Source: Halicephalobus mephisto (Eukaryota > Nematoda > Chromadorea > Rhabditida > Panagrolaimidae). Taken from it: a stretch of 64,000 nt of DNA. A model generated the notes under the pieces. That model saw only the letters and a list, made by a program, of their open reading frames with translations, was not told the origin of the DNA and made no database searches. Below are positions 11,024 to 20,640 of the stretch, one piece after another. Each line of letters starts with the position of its first letter. Position 1 is the first letter of the stretch. Position numbers and translations under genes: made by a program. Location of the stretch: NCBI GenBank assembly GCA_009193035.1, contig SWDT01000066.1:186001-250000 (forward strand), read 5' to 3'.

Positions 11024-11710
11024 ATGAAGGTCGCATTTGTTTTCGCTTCCTTGTTCGCTGCTCTTATTGTAGCCCAACAGTTTCCATCCCAACAGCCTTC
11101 CCAAGGAGGCCAACAGCCTTCCCAAGGTGGACAGCAACCTTCTCAGGGTGGTCAACAACCTTCTCAAGGTGGACAACAACCTTCTCAGGGTGGACAGCAA
11201 CCTTCCCAAGGCGGTCAACAACCTTCTCAGGGAGGCCAACAGCCTTCTCAGGGCGGCCAACAGCCTTCCCAGGGTGGACAGCAACCTTCCCAGGGTGGAC
11301 AGCAACCTTCCCAAGGCGGTCAACAACCTTCTCAGGGTGGACAGCAACCTTCTCAAGGTGGACAACAGCCTTCTCAGGGTGGTCAACAGCCTTCCCAAGG
11401 TGGACAGCAACCTTCTCAAGGTGGACAACAACCTTCTCAGGGTGGACAGCAACCTTCCCAAGGCGGTCAACAACCTTCTCAGGGAGGCCAACAGCCTTCT
11501 CAGGGCGGCCAACAGCCTTCCCAGGGTGGACAGCAACCTTCCCAGGGCGGCCAACAGCCTTCCCAAGGTGGTCAACAACCTTCTCAAGGTGGTCAACAGC
11601 CTTCTCAGGGTGGACAGCAACCTTCTCAAGGTGGACAACAGCCTTCTCAGGGTGGTCAACAGCCTTCCCAGGGTGGACAGCAAGGAGGTGGTTTCTTTGG
11701 TCTTTTCTAA
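11024..11710 (+). CDS. Secreted low-complexity protein of 28 QPSQGGQ repeats
   Basis: A single-exon gene for 228 residues. Residues 1-18 (MKVAFVFASLFAALIVAQ) form a clear signal peptide. After QFPSQ comes an uninterrupted run of exactly 28 heptapeptides QPSQGGQ, then a hydrophobic tail QGGGFFGLF. There are no Cys and almost no charged residues in the mature chain. Such chains occur in structural or adhesive secretions such as cuticle, eggshell and glue; the role here is unknown. The in-frame ATG at 10991 was rejected because the signal peptide and TATA spacing favour 11024. DNA units are 21 bp and differ only at synonymous positions. AATAAA lies at 11757. Confidence 0.85.
   Translation: MKVAFVFASLFAALIVAQQFPSQQPSQGGQQPSQGGQQPSQGGQQPSQGGQQPSQGGQQPSQGGQQPSQGGQQPSQGGQQPSQGGQQPSQGGQQPSQGGQQPSQGGQQPSQGGQQPSQGGQQPSQGGQQPSQGGQQPSQGGQQPSQGGQQPSQGGQQPSQGGQQPSQGGQQPSQGGQQPSQGGQQPSQGGQQPSQGGQQPSQGGQQPSQGGQQPSQGGQQGGGFFGLF
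11087..11680 (+). repeat. 21-bp coding minisatellite with 252-bp higher-order duplication
   Basis: Tandem 21-bp units encode the heptapeptide. Third-position variants form a pattern: the block from about 11199 recurs from about 11451, an offset of 252 bp or 12 units. This indicates segmental duplication within the array. The array is free of stops in five other readings as well, which creates long spurious frames. Confidence 0.85.
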
Positions 11711-11756
11711 ACCAATCATCAAATTTTGTAATTCTTTTCAAAAGAAGTAGTCAAGA

Positions 11757-11762
11757 AATAAA
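11757..11762 (+). terminator. Poly(A) signal of the heptapeptide-repeat gene
   Basis: AATAAA 47 nt after the stop codon. Confidence 0.7.
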
Positions 11763-12888
11763 GTTTTGAAGAGCAGAATTGAAATATACATTCCATAATT
11801 TAAAGTCAATGAATCATATTTACAGTAGTTAAATGAATACTTTTAAATGTGAATTGCTATTAAGGAAATCGTAGATTAAATGAGGTACACTGTAAAAACA
11901 TTAAAAACTGTTCTACGTTATTTTTGTCATTTTTTATGGAGTCTTGGCAGATGTACTCTTAAAATTTTATATAAAAATGTAGAATGAGGTACTCAAACTC
12001 ATAGTTTCCTAATGTAAAATCAAACTGAAGGTTAGCTTTCAGAATCTGTGATTTTGAAGTTTGGAGCCCTGTATTCCCGTTAAATAAAATCCAATCGACT
12101 TTATTCTTTTTTACGATACCTACTTCCTGAGATCTTCAATGTTTCTATAGGACCTCTTTCTGAAATTGTGGTCTGTGACGAGATTTTGTAAGATATACCA
12201 CTAAAGTAGATTTTATTTGATCTCTTTGATTTTCAATTACTGATCTAAATATCTCTAATGGAAGTTAACTACAAACGGATGTCGATAGTGAATAAATATT
12301 CTACAAAATCTCCTCAAGGATGGGAACACAAGCTGTTCTTCCAAATCTACTACCTTCTACAAAGTGAATCCTAGTGGAATCACGATCACTAAGAGAAATC
12401 ATCTTAAGAATTCTTACTAAATAGAGAAATTTAGTACTGAGTGTTTCCCCAAGATAGCAAAATTAACTTTTCTCCCAAGTTGTCAGTTGTCCGGAAATAG
12501 AAGAAAAAATTGTAATTTTTCTAGAGTTTGGAATTCCATATAACGACGTGGAATCTAAATCTTACTTAGAGATGATGAAGTTTCTCGACAGAAACATAAA
12601 AGTAGTTTTTTATTTAATGTTTAACACAGTTTTTAATTTCAGTTGTCTTTATGGTACCAGTTTTTCAAGGAAATTGTCCCTATCATGATGACAAAAATTC
12701 GTACACAGAAGAAAAACAGTTCAAGATCAATCCATCTTTGTGAACATAGACGAGTGTTCTAAGAACGACGATTGCTGAGGTAAGAATGAATATTGCGCTT
12801 GAGAGAGCTGAGTTCAATAAGAAACGTGAAGTTGATACTGATGATATATATAAAACCTGCATTGGACCTAGAGTCCGATTTTGAAAAT
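11763..12888. other. Intergenic, nothing recognised
   Basis: AT-rich spacer without a supportable gene. The minus-strand frame at 12683..12925 partly overlaps the dispersed repeat and shows no domain. Confidence 0.4.
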
Positions 12889-13109
12889 AACTGTCGACAT
12901 CATGGCTAGTACGTGTGTGACGCACTTATTCGGACAGGCTAGATAGAGAAATCACCAATGTAGGACAATAGAACTTAATAACAATTCACTCAAGAGAACT
13001 TCTACTGTGTTTAAATACTTCAAGTTAGCTGTCTGTAACTATGCATCTAGGATTTCTATAACTGGCGAACGCCTCTTTGCGTGTACTAGCTACAAAGCGT
13101 GAATAATAA
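12889..13109 (+). repeat. Dispersed repeat, copy 2 (about 221 bp)
   Basis: Direct copy of 10115..10337 in the same orientation, 2.77 kb away. It differs by substitutions plus short indels, for example a missing CTCA and an inserted ACTGT-like piece in the middle. Confidence 0.8.
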
Positions 13110-14774
13110 TTTAAGATGGTTCAACCTTTATAGGAAGTATGATTCAGTTCTTTTGTGAGAAGAGGAAACTCTGGTGCATAATGTCAAGAAAGTAACCGGA
13201 CAATGATAATTTTATTGACAAGCAGATCTTTTATTTTAGACCGATGTCTGTATCATGCACAGACAGATAAAAAATATCCCGTTTATTATTGAGAAGTATC
13301 CTCAATGATCAAAAGAAATTTGAAATATTTGGAAAAAAAGAAAGAGTAATTCAATATGATCAGAGAATCTTTGGATACTATAAATTTTTGAATTCTATGC
13401 CATAAGAAGAATCTGGAATTTTAGCTTTTCATTCTCAGTTAATGTAGGACTATATAAAGGAGAATTCGTTATTTTGTATTAGTAGATGTTAATTTTGACT
13501 TCCTCCCGAGTAGAGGTTTTTCAAGGGCATTGTCGACTCTATTTTTAGCAATGGATATTCAGAGAACTTTTGGCGAAGAAACGATATGATAAAGAATCAT
13601 CTTTTTTCAAACTTTATTTTTATGTTTTTCAATACTGCGGAATTTTTTCTTTATTTCTATCTTCAAGATAGTTGGATATTCCATTGACAACTGTTGCTGA
13701 ATCTATGAATTATTTTTATTTCCTGATCTTTTGTTCTTGTCAAAAATTGATAGATACTGCTTTTCTCTTTGTGATATCCTTTGCTTTCTATATATATTGC
13801 CATTTTTTTGAAATTGTGTGATGATAGTACTTAACCTGAAGGACGAACGACATTAATCTTCTAGTAAATGAGTAGTTAGGATTGAACATAATTTCCTAGG
13901 GATGATGAGTAAGAAGACAAAAGAAGTAGTAATCACAATGAATCCCAGTGATTGATTCGTGCATTTCCGATTTATCAGCTGTACTAGATACTTTAATCTA
14001 TCAGTATTTATTGTTGGAGAGAACCTTTTACTATTTTTGCAATTAACAAATAGACTCGGCCAGGATAGCTCGACCTAAAGTGTTGTGATAGCTTCAATTG
14101 AATTTAACATTTTTGAGTTAGGCAAATTTTAACTCTGCTATTCATCATTTATAAATGTTTGTGCATATATTGTGTATTTTTGCTGCAAAAAACACAGTCA
14201 ATTGAGTCTTCTACCGTAATGTCATTACATTGTTAAATGTTTTTAGAATGAAATCAAAAGTATTTTTTTCTAACAACTGATTTTATCTATCTTTCTTTCA
14301 AAGATCGGAATGAATCACTGCTTTCAGAATTAAGACACTTTACCTTAGCAAATCAAAGTGATAAATGACTACTCTCTCAGTGTTTGAAATATTGCGTAAT
14401 TGATTACTTATTTTTTGACATGAAATATTCTCTTTTAAAAAGTTAGGAAATTTTCATTTATGACTTAGCAATTGAGATTTTGATGGAAAGCATAATAATC
14501 TTAGTCAGAAATACAATAAACTACTACGATAAACAGCATATTTATTGTTAAGTAACCAACATTTATATACTAGATAAAAAAGCATATTAGGAAAAAATCA
14601 AAATGCTTTGGATAATAATAATGCTAGTCTTAAACGGCTTGAATTCGTTCTTCGTGTCTATAATTTGGCATCACAATACCGACGAGTGTGTATAAACACT
14701 TTGAGGTCTATGTTGATACAGTCATCTATGAGAAACAGAACCATTTCTCTATTAACGACGACAGTGATTACTAA
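13110..14774. other. Intergenic, nothing recognised
   Basis: AT-rich sequence with short frames only. No RNA gene or mobile element identified. Confidence 0.4.
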
Positions 14775-16264
14775 TCATACTAAAGTAATTGCAATGAATG
14801 ATCTACTTTTAACAATGATAGAACCTGCTAATGTTTCGGTAGTCATTGGTTTTTCTTCCGAGAATTCTCCTTCCCAGGATTCATCTTCCAGACGACATAA
14901 ATTCCAATCAAGCCCAACAAATGAATTCGGAATGATGACTGCTTCCTTGGTATTACTGTTAATTGAATAAAGATCTTGATTTTTAGACGTCAACATTTTC
15001 AGAGCATTGAAAAAACGCACTTGTGTCATTAAAGTCTCTCTAAAATGTTTGCAATATTCTCTTTTGTAACCAATTAGAAGGAACATTTGCATTGTTTTTC
15101 GTTGCCAGTAATCCATGATTTCAGGTGTTAATGGATTCAAGATGATGTATTCAGGCACAATAGGCCTAAAAGGGGATAAAAATTGTCTCAGCCATGGAAT
15201 TGCTCGAACCCAGTGCATTTTTCTCATCTTTACCGATCTGAAAACTAATGGTAGATTCTGGGACACGGAAGTTCCTTACTCTTTGAATTGGCAATAGTAG
15301 AGCAGATCGATACAATACTGGACTTTTTTCCGGAAAATTCTTTCTTCCTTGGCTTTAGTTAGAGTTGTTTCATATCCTGTCATACGACATATCTAAATAT
15401 AAGATTGAAGATATAGGTTACTTTTCAATAGCAATACTCACTGCCAAATAGAACATGAAGGAGAAATTTAAAATGAGCAAAATTGATACGAACAATGACA
15501 GTAGTGTGATGAAGGTCAACTCCTGTTGAATTATCTGTAATTTATTTAATTTTTGTGTTATTGAAATCTCGATGTAGACTTACAACAGCTATCATTATGG
15601 AAACAAGGGCACCAGCAACTATCTTCCAAAATCGGACGTGGTTGTACAAAACATGAATGTAGATCCCCCAGTCTGAGCATTGGTAAACGTGCATAGTCTT
15701 GATCAAGTTGAGAACTACTGAAATATTTTTGATGTCATAATCCACCAATGGATCGATTTCGAGTATTTCCAATATTATTTTATTTAAGAGTACATAGCAT
15801 ATGGCTCCGTGATTGAGAAACTCGAACACAAGGTAAATAATTCCTTCTATCCAGTTATTTCTCGTCATCATAATCAGAAATTTTAATGATTTCATAACAA
15901 CAATATACAATAAACCACATGATGAGAAGATACCGTATATTGGTGATACATTAAAAGTAATAGAAACACAAAGGAATAGAAGAATGCCCAAATGGAAAAA
16001 TATCCGGAACCAGAAGAATGCAGAAAATCTTCTCAGGACATTATCAATGTAGTTGAAAACGAAAGGATGTTTCAATACATTGATTCTATTGTTGTTTAAT
16101 AAATGCTGTAGAACACGCAAGTTCAGGATCTTATCTAGGTTACTATAATCGAATAGAAATATCCATGGTTTTTCCGCATTTAATACTTTCGTTTTTCGAT
16201 TACAAACATTTAGAAATACATTTTTTCCAATTGGAATAGAATTATAAGACTTGTTTTGCTTCAT
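14775..16264 (-). pseudogene. TRPA-like channel paralog lacking the pore, probably decayed
   Basis: Minus-strand exons 15584..16264, 15442..15534 and 15276..15392 read in phase. The first encodes an N-terminal stretch, several membrane segments, and the S4-S5 block SDWGIYIHVL (SPWGIYIIML in the paralog at 17177..19070). The second begins IIQQELTFITLLSLF and aligns with the paralog from IITKERLPVNFLLLFF (S6). The whole outer S5, pore helix and filter are therefore absent. The third (KKVQYCIDLLYY) matches the paralog's post-S6 VQYC block and ends in TAA at 15276..15278. The same frame stays open beyond the stop to 14775 and keeps a GLDW motif shared with the paralog's C-terminus. I infer a pseudogene; a truncated non-conducting subunit is the alternative. 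Confidence 0.6.
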
Positions 16265-16521
16265 CTTTTCTAAAATCTGACTAGTTGATATTTCCTGACT
16301 GATATTGAGGCGGAGTTTATTTTTTAGATTTGCTTTCTGTTTTTATGTCACTTTTTTTAAATCCATAATTTTCAAACTTGAGTACATATAAATTAAAAAC
16401 GTGAGCGAGAAAATTTCCTGAATATATGATGAAAAATTCTGATAACTCTGTGAAGCCCATATCCCCTTGAGTTTTTGATAAATTAAATAGCATATGGTCG
16501 TTTCAGTATTCCTGCAATTAG

Positions 16522-17037
16522 ATGTTCGGACGAACCTTGATCATCGCTTGCTATTCCGCCATATCGGTCATTCATTTATTTTTAATATACTTGAAACTTC
16601 CTGATCCTTACTCTCACTTTTTTTTAATAATTTTTTGTAGCGTGGGTATTATTTTCAACGGTTACTTTATTTATATGTTGAATGCAGAACAGGCACTAAA
16701 AAGATGGCAGAAAATAATGGAAATACTTTACAATTGTCTTATATGTAAGTATATTATGTTAATTTAACTTTATATATGATTTTATTTAGGTTGCTTCACA
16801 AGTATTGCTTATGGTAGAGATATGAAAGTTTTGTTAGAATTCCTACTGAATTCCTCGCCACACAATGAATTAAAAGTCATCCGATTTTCTATATTTCTAG
16901 GTACTACTGTCGTATTGTCGATTGTTATTCCTATTATTTCGCTGATTTCTACATGGTTAGAAAGTGAGAATAGACCTGATTTTTGTCTCCATTTTTGGGA
17001 GAGAGAGTCACAATCTAAGTCGAAATTCCCCATTTAA
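16522..17037 (+). CDS. Small multi-pass membrane protein of unknown function
   Basis: Exons 16522..16744 and 16790..17037 join in frame (intron 45 nt) to 156 residues. Hydrophobic segments lie at about residues 5-25, 32-54 and 103-124. A polar loop between them contains KRWQKIMEIL, and the tail is Cys-containing and polar. AATAAA is at 17087. It lies between two minus-strand TRPA-like paralogs and shows no similarity to them that I can see. The ATG follows an acceptor-like CAATTAG directly. No family recognised. It could be a chemoreceptor fragment, but no motif supports that. Confidence 0.5.
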
Positions 17038-17086
17038 GTCTAATCTTCTGCTAATAGATTTAATAGTGAATTTATGTTTTCTCTTG

Positions 17087-17092
17087 AATAAA
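17087..17092 (+). terminator. Poly(A) signal of the small membrane protein gene
   Basis: AATAAA 50 nt after the stop at 17037. Confidence 0.5.
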
Positions 17093-17176
17093 ATTCCACT
17101 CAATTTTTACTTATTATTCATAAAAAATGTACAATAAAAATTCTTTCGTGCAAACTCTTGAAATGCATTCTTATTG

Positions 17177-19070
17177 TCAGTAAATTCCTGTTATAGTTGT
17201 GTTTTCTTTTATTTCTTCTGGATCTTTGACTTTTTCAAAGTCTATATCGGCCATTGTCCAATCTAGTCCAATAATCCATCGGAGAAATTTTTGCCAAAAT
17301 TCTGTATCAAGAATGTCTTGTTTATGGATTTTTTCTCTGTCTTTAATTGTTACATGATAGGCAAGCTGTTTGTTTTTCACAACAACTATGTACTCAGGAG
17401 GAGCTATGAATGTCATAGGTAAACAGCGGCACAACGGTGTTCTAAATTTTGTTTGATTTAATGGCCTGCACCTAAAGTTATCATTTTGTTGTTTTTTAAA
17501 ATAAATATTAAAGATTACTTTAATCCTTGTTTTTCGTGTAAGTAGTCAAGACAGTATTGGACTTTGATCCGCAGCTTTTGGTTTTCCGCATCTTGGACCA
17601 GATTTGCGACATCACCGACGGCTAGTGAGATCTAAATTGAGGCAATCAATGAGGTATGTAGTAATATTACTGGCCTACCAACAAATTAGTCAACAAGATA
17701 GCAGCGGTGATTTCGAAGAAAAGAAGAAGGAAATTCACTGGTAATCTTTCTTTCGTAATGATTGAATCCGCTTCTACTTCACCTAGCATCATGCTAAAGG
17801 TTTTCGTGAAGGACTGCACCATTGCCAGCCACAGATCTGGTGTTACGTCATTGATCATCTAGAAAAAGCGATTTGATTAATGAGTAATAGTGAAAGGAAG
17901 AGCACTTTTTAGTTTTCTAGACACTTTGCAAGGTTGGAATACTGGAAGCAATTGAGAATAGTACAGTAGAACTTGGATATAAGGTACTCCCTTGGGACCG
18001 ATCAAAGCGTATCTTATAATAAAGGATATGTTATAGCTGAGGTCAATTTGAAGGTAGATTAACCAAACACACTCAGACCGTATGCTATAACGTGAGATAT
18101 GTTATGGCAGAAGTATCTTATGTCCAAGTTCTACTGTATCAGGAAAATCCAAATTTAAGAACTTTTGAAACATCATCCGAAATTATTTTTACAAAACATC
18201 CCTATAAATAGAACATACAGGTTCTTTGAAAGCTGAATTGTCTGTGGTATCTCTAAGCATCAATCGAAAGCAGAGCGAGAAACATAATATTGTGGGGATC
18301 CAGATGATTGTTGTCTTCATGAAAGAGAAGAAAATCTTCTCCAACATGATAATGTAAATCCCCCACGGTGATTTTCTCAAAACTTTCATGATTTTTAGCC
18401 AATTCAGAACAATTGCAAAAATAGGGCTATAGTAATCTGTCTCCGGATCGTATTTCCACTTCATTAGTTCATAAATTGGTCTGATTAGAAACATATAACC
18501 GGTATACCATAAATGAGCAGCGTTGAATAAGATTGAGAAAATGTTGTTGTAGTAATTGGTACTGAGAAAATAAAGAGTAAAATATTTAATATAGAGCATG
18601 ATTATTTTACATATGTTATTCTCAGGAAGAAAGTGTTTTCTTACTGATTCCTTTGTTAATTTAATGAGATAGCGGAAATACACTAGAGTTCTCACAGAAT
18701 TAAATATAAAAATATAAAAAAGGACTATTATAACGATAATTCCATAAAGACGATTGATATTAAAATATATATAGCAATATAATAATGTAATCAAAAGTAA
18801 ATGAAACACAATTTGAGTAATGTAACACCAGAATGAATTCGTCAAAATACTATCAATAATGTTAAAAATATACGGATGCTTTATAAGACTTAGATCAGAA
18901 TGAAAAAGTTTTTCAAAGTCAATATTATTATTGTAGGAGAAATGGAATAATATCTTGTCATTCTCGAGTTTCTGAATTTCGGTGTTGGCTGCACAATATT
19001 TGGGAGTAATAATTAAATATTTTCGACGAATTTTTTCTTCGCAATTTTCGAAAGCAAGTTCTTCTGCCAT
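17177..19070 (-). CDS. TRPA-like cation channel without ankyrin repeats
   Basis: Minus-strand exons 18219..19070, 17679..17858, 17519..17631 and 17177..17471 splice in frame to 479 residues. S1 to S5 lie in the first exon, S1 at about residue 80. The short second exon carries the pore: DLWLAMVQSFTKTFSMMLGE, then S6 FFEITAAILLTNLL. The third opens ISLAVGDVANLV, matching the TRPA1 signature MNLL(I)GLAVGD after S6. TRPA channels are tetrameric Ca-permeable sensory channels normally carrying a dozen or more N-terminal ankyrin repeats. Here only about 78 residues precede S1 and contain none. An acceptor-like TGATTTAG lies 2 nt before the ATG, so an upstream exon or a spliced leader is possible, but I found no ankyrin exon in the adjacent sequence. 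Confidence 0.7.
17962..18138. mobile_element. MITE with pogo/Tigger-like ends inside the TRPA-like intron
   Basis: A 173-bp element (17964..18136) has imperfect inverted ends of about 28 bp starting CAGTAGAACTTGGATATAAG and, on the other strand, CAGTAGAACTTGGACATAAG. TA dinucleotides flank both ends, consistent with the TA target duplication of Tc1/mariner-superfamily elements. The CAGTAGAAC start resembles pogo/Tigger termini. No ORF inside. It lies in the 360-nt intron just before the pore exon. Confidence 0.75.
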
Positions 19071-19717
19071 CTCTAAATCAGTCGATTAATCACAATTGTT
19101 GCTAACTAGTGGGGGAGTGTGTATGTTTGAGACTAAAAGATTCGGGTAATTTAATTTCAATCATGTAATAAAAATCTAAAAATATTGAATTTGAAAAGTT
19201 GATCCTTACTGTTCACTTCTTATAGAGGCATATAAATGTGAAAAATGTTTTTTACATAAAAATACATACAGTTGCATCTTTTATCGTACTTTCACCACAT
19301 TGTGAAGTACTTTTTAAGGTGGAAGCAACTTTTTGCTTTCTTATAGTAACAGATCTTTGCACTTTTTTGTTGGAAAACGATTCGTTTAAACTTTTTCAGA
19401 GTGAGGCTAATCAATACTGTTATTCAATTGGAAGTGATAAATCACTCCTCTTAACTGCCAAGAATATGTGTAATAAACTGCAAGATTTAAGAAAGAAAGC
19501 CTTACATTACAAATATAAAACCCCTTTCATGACAATAATTCGTATTTTCAATTGGTTATGTTTCATTGTTTAAAACTTGGAAAAAACTATTAATTTCAAT
19601 AAAGAAATTAACACTCTATTGGAAATTACTATTTGCAATACAATGACCGATAAACCCTTGATAACATGATAAAGCTTCCTTTCAATTGCCATAAACTGTA
19701 GTTGGCTTAAATCAGTC
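19071..19717. other. Intergenic between divergent genes
   Basis: Shared upstream region of the minus-strand channel gene and the plus-strand secreted gene. A 111-codon frame at 19238..19573 starts without ATG and shows no domain. Confidence 0.4.
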
Positions 19718-20543
19718 ATGAGATCATTGTACCTTATTTTTTTCAATTTGTTTTTCTTATTTGAGGCTTATAGTCAACAGAATCCGTCAAACTTTCAGAA
19801 CAGCGACTGTTCTTTCTGTCAAAAGTTCGGTGGAAACAAGTGGATAAATGCTGTGAAAAAAGAACTGGATATCATCTTAGAAGATCCAAAGTCAATGTAA
19901 GTTCATCCTCGAGGATAGTCCTGGTAATTTCATCGGAATAAAATAAAGTACCGGTTTATTTTTTAGGAACAATTCAGTGATTCTTGGTGAATCTAATAAA
20001 ATTCTAAATACAAAACTAAAGCATTTTGGTCGATTTACGGTTCTTCTGGCTCTTGAAGGACATTATTACCCCCAACAAAGTGAAAGTTCTCACCATTTTC
20101 ATTATCAGAAGGACAATGAAATCCATCTTATTGTCCACCGTACCCACCCAAACAAGGCCCATTTAATAAAGAAATTGAAAAACCAGGTTCTGGATGAGAA
20201 GCTTGCTAACATGATCGCGAAAGCTGAACACGACGGTGGTTTTTGTCCTTGGTATAACACAAAATTCTTCAACCCTTATAAGTCGTACTACGATATAATT
20301 AAGAAGCACTGTAAAGACAAAAAACTCTGGTGCATGGTCTTGGGAGAACAACCAGATAACGGAAACTTTGTTGATAAAACAACACTTCACTTTAAGCAAG
20401 TTAATGTGTCGTGTACAGGGTTTAATTCCAATATTTCGTTTATCATCAGCAAAAGCCTTGTATCCAGCCGTAAAAAAATCTGGAAATGGCGTAGAAGTCA
20501 TCCTTGGACATATTTTCTCAAGGTAGCTGCAAAAATGGGCTAA
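19718..20543 (+). CDS. Orphan secreted protein with conserved HFHYQ block
   Basis: Exons 19718..19896 and 19967..20543 (intron 70 nt, phase 2) encode 251 residues. Residues 1-19 (MRSLYLIFFNLFFLFEAYS) are a signal peptide; there is no other membrane segment. Next come a CxxC pair (DCSFCQKFGG), a His-rich HHFHYQKDNEIHLIVHR block, and more cysteines near FCPWYN, HCKDKKLWC and VSCTGF. That suggests an extracellular, disulfide-bonded protein. The C-terminus is basic (RKKIWKWRR). AATAAA is at 20635. I recognise no family. A decayed copy lies at 9698..10035, so it belongs to a small local family. Confidence 0.7.
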
Positions 20544-20634
20544 TGGACATCTTATACAGCCTTTGGGTACAATATCATAAATTTGTCATTTTTTAAATTC
20601 CAAAAGATAAATTATCAAAACCAAAGTTGTAAAT

Positions 20635-20640
20635 AATAAA
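20635..20640 (+). terminator. Poly(A) signal of the orphan secreted protein gene
   Basis: AATAAA 92 nt after the stop at 20543. Confidence 0.5.

Noticed and set aside
10942..11769. Four other long frames over the heptapeptide array, on both strands
   Set aside because: They arise because the 21-bp unit lacks stops in most readings. Only the frame at 11024 has a signal peptide and an invariant peptide repeat.
16265..17176. Ankyrin-repeat exons for the TRPA-like genes
   Set aside because: No ankyrin consensus (such as TPLHxAA) occurs on the minus strand upstream of either gene.
19238..19573. 111-codon frame between the TRPA-like and secreted genes
   Set aside because: Begins without ATG and shows no recognisable features.
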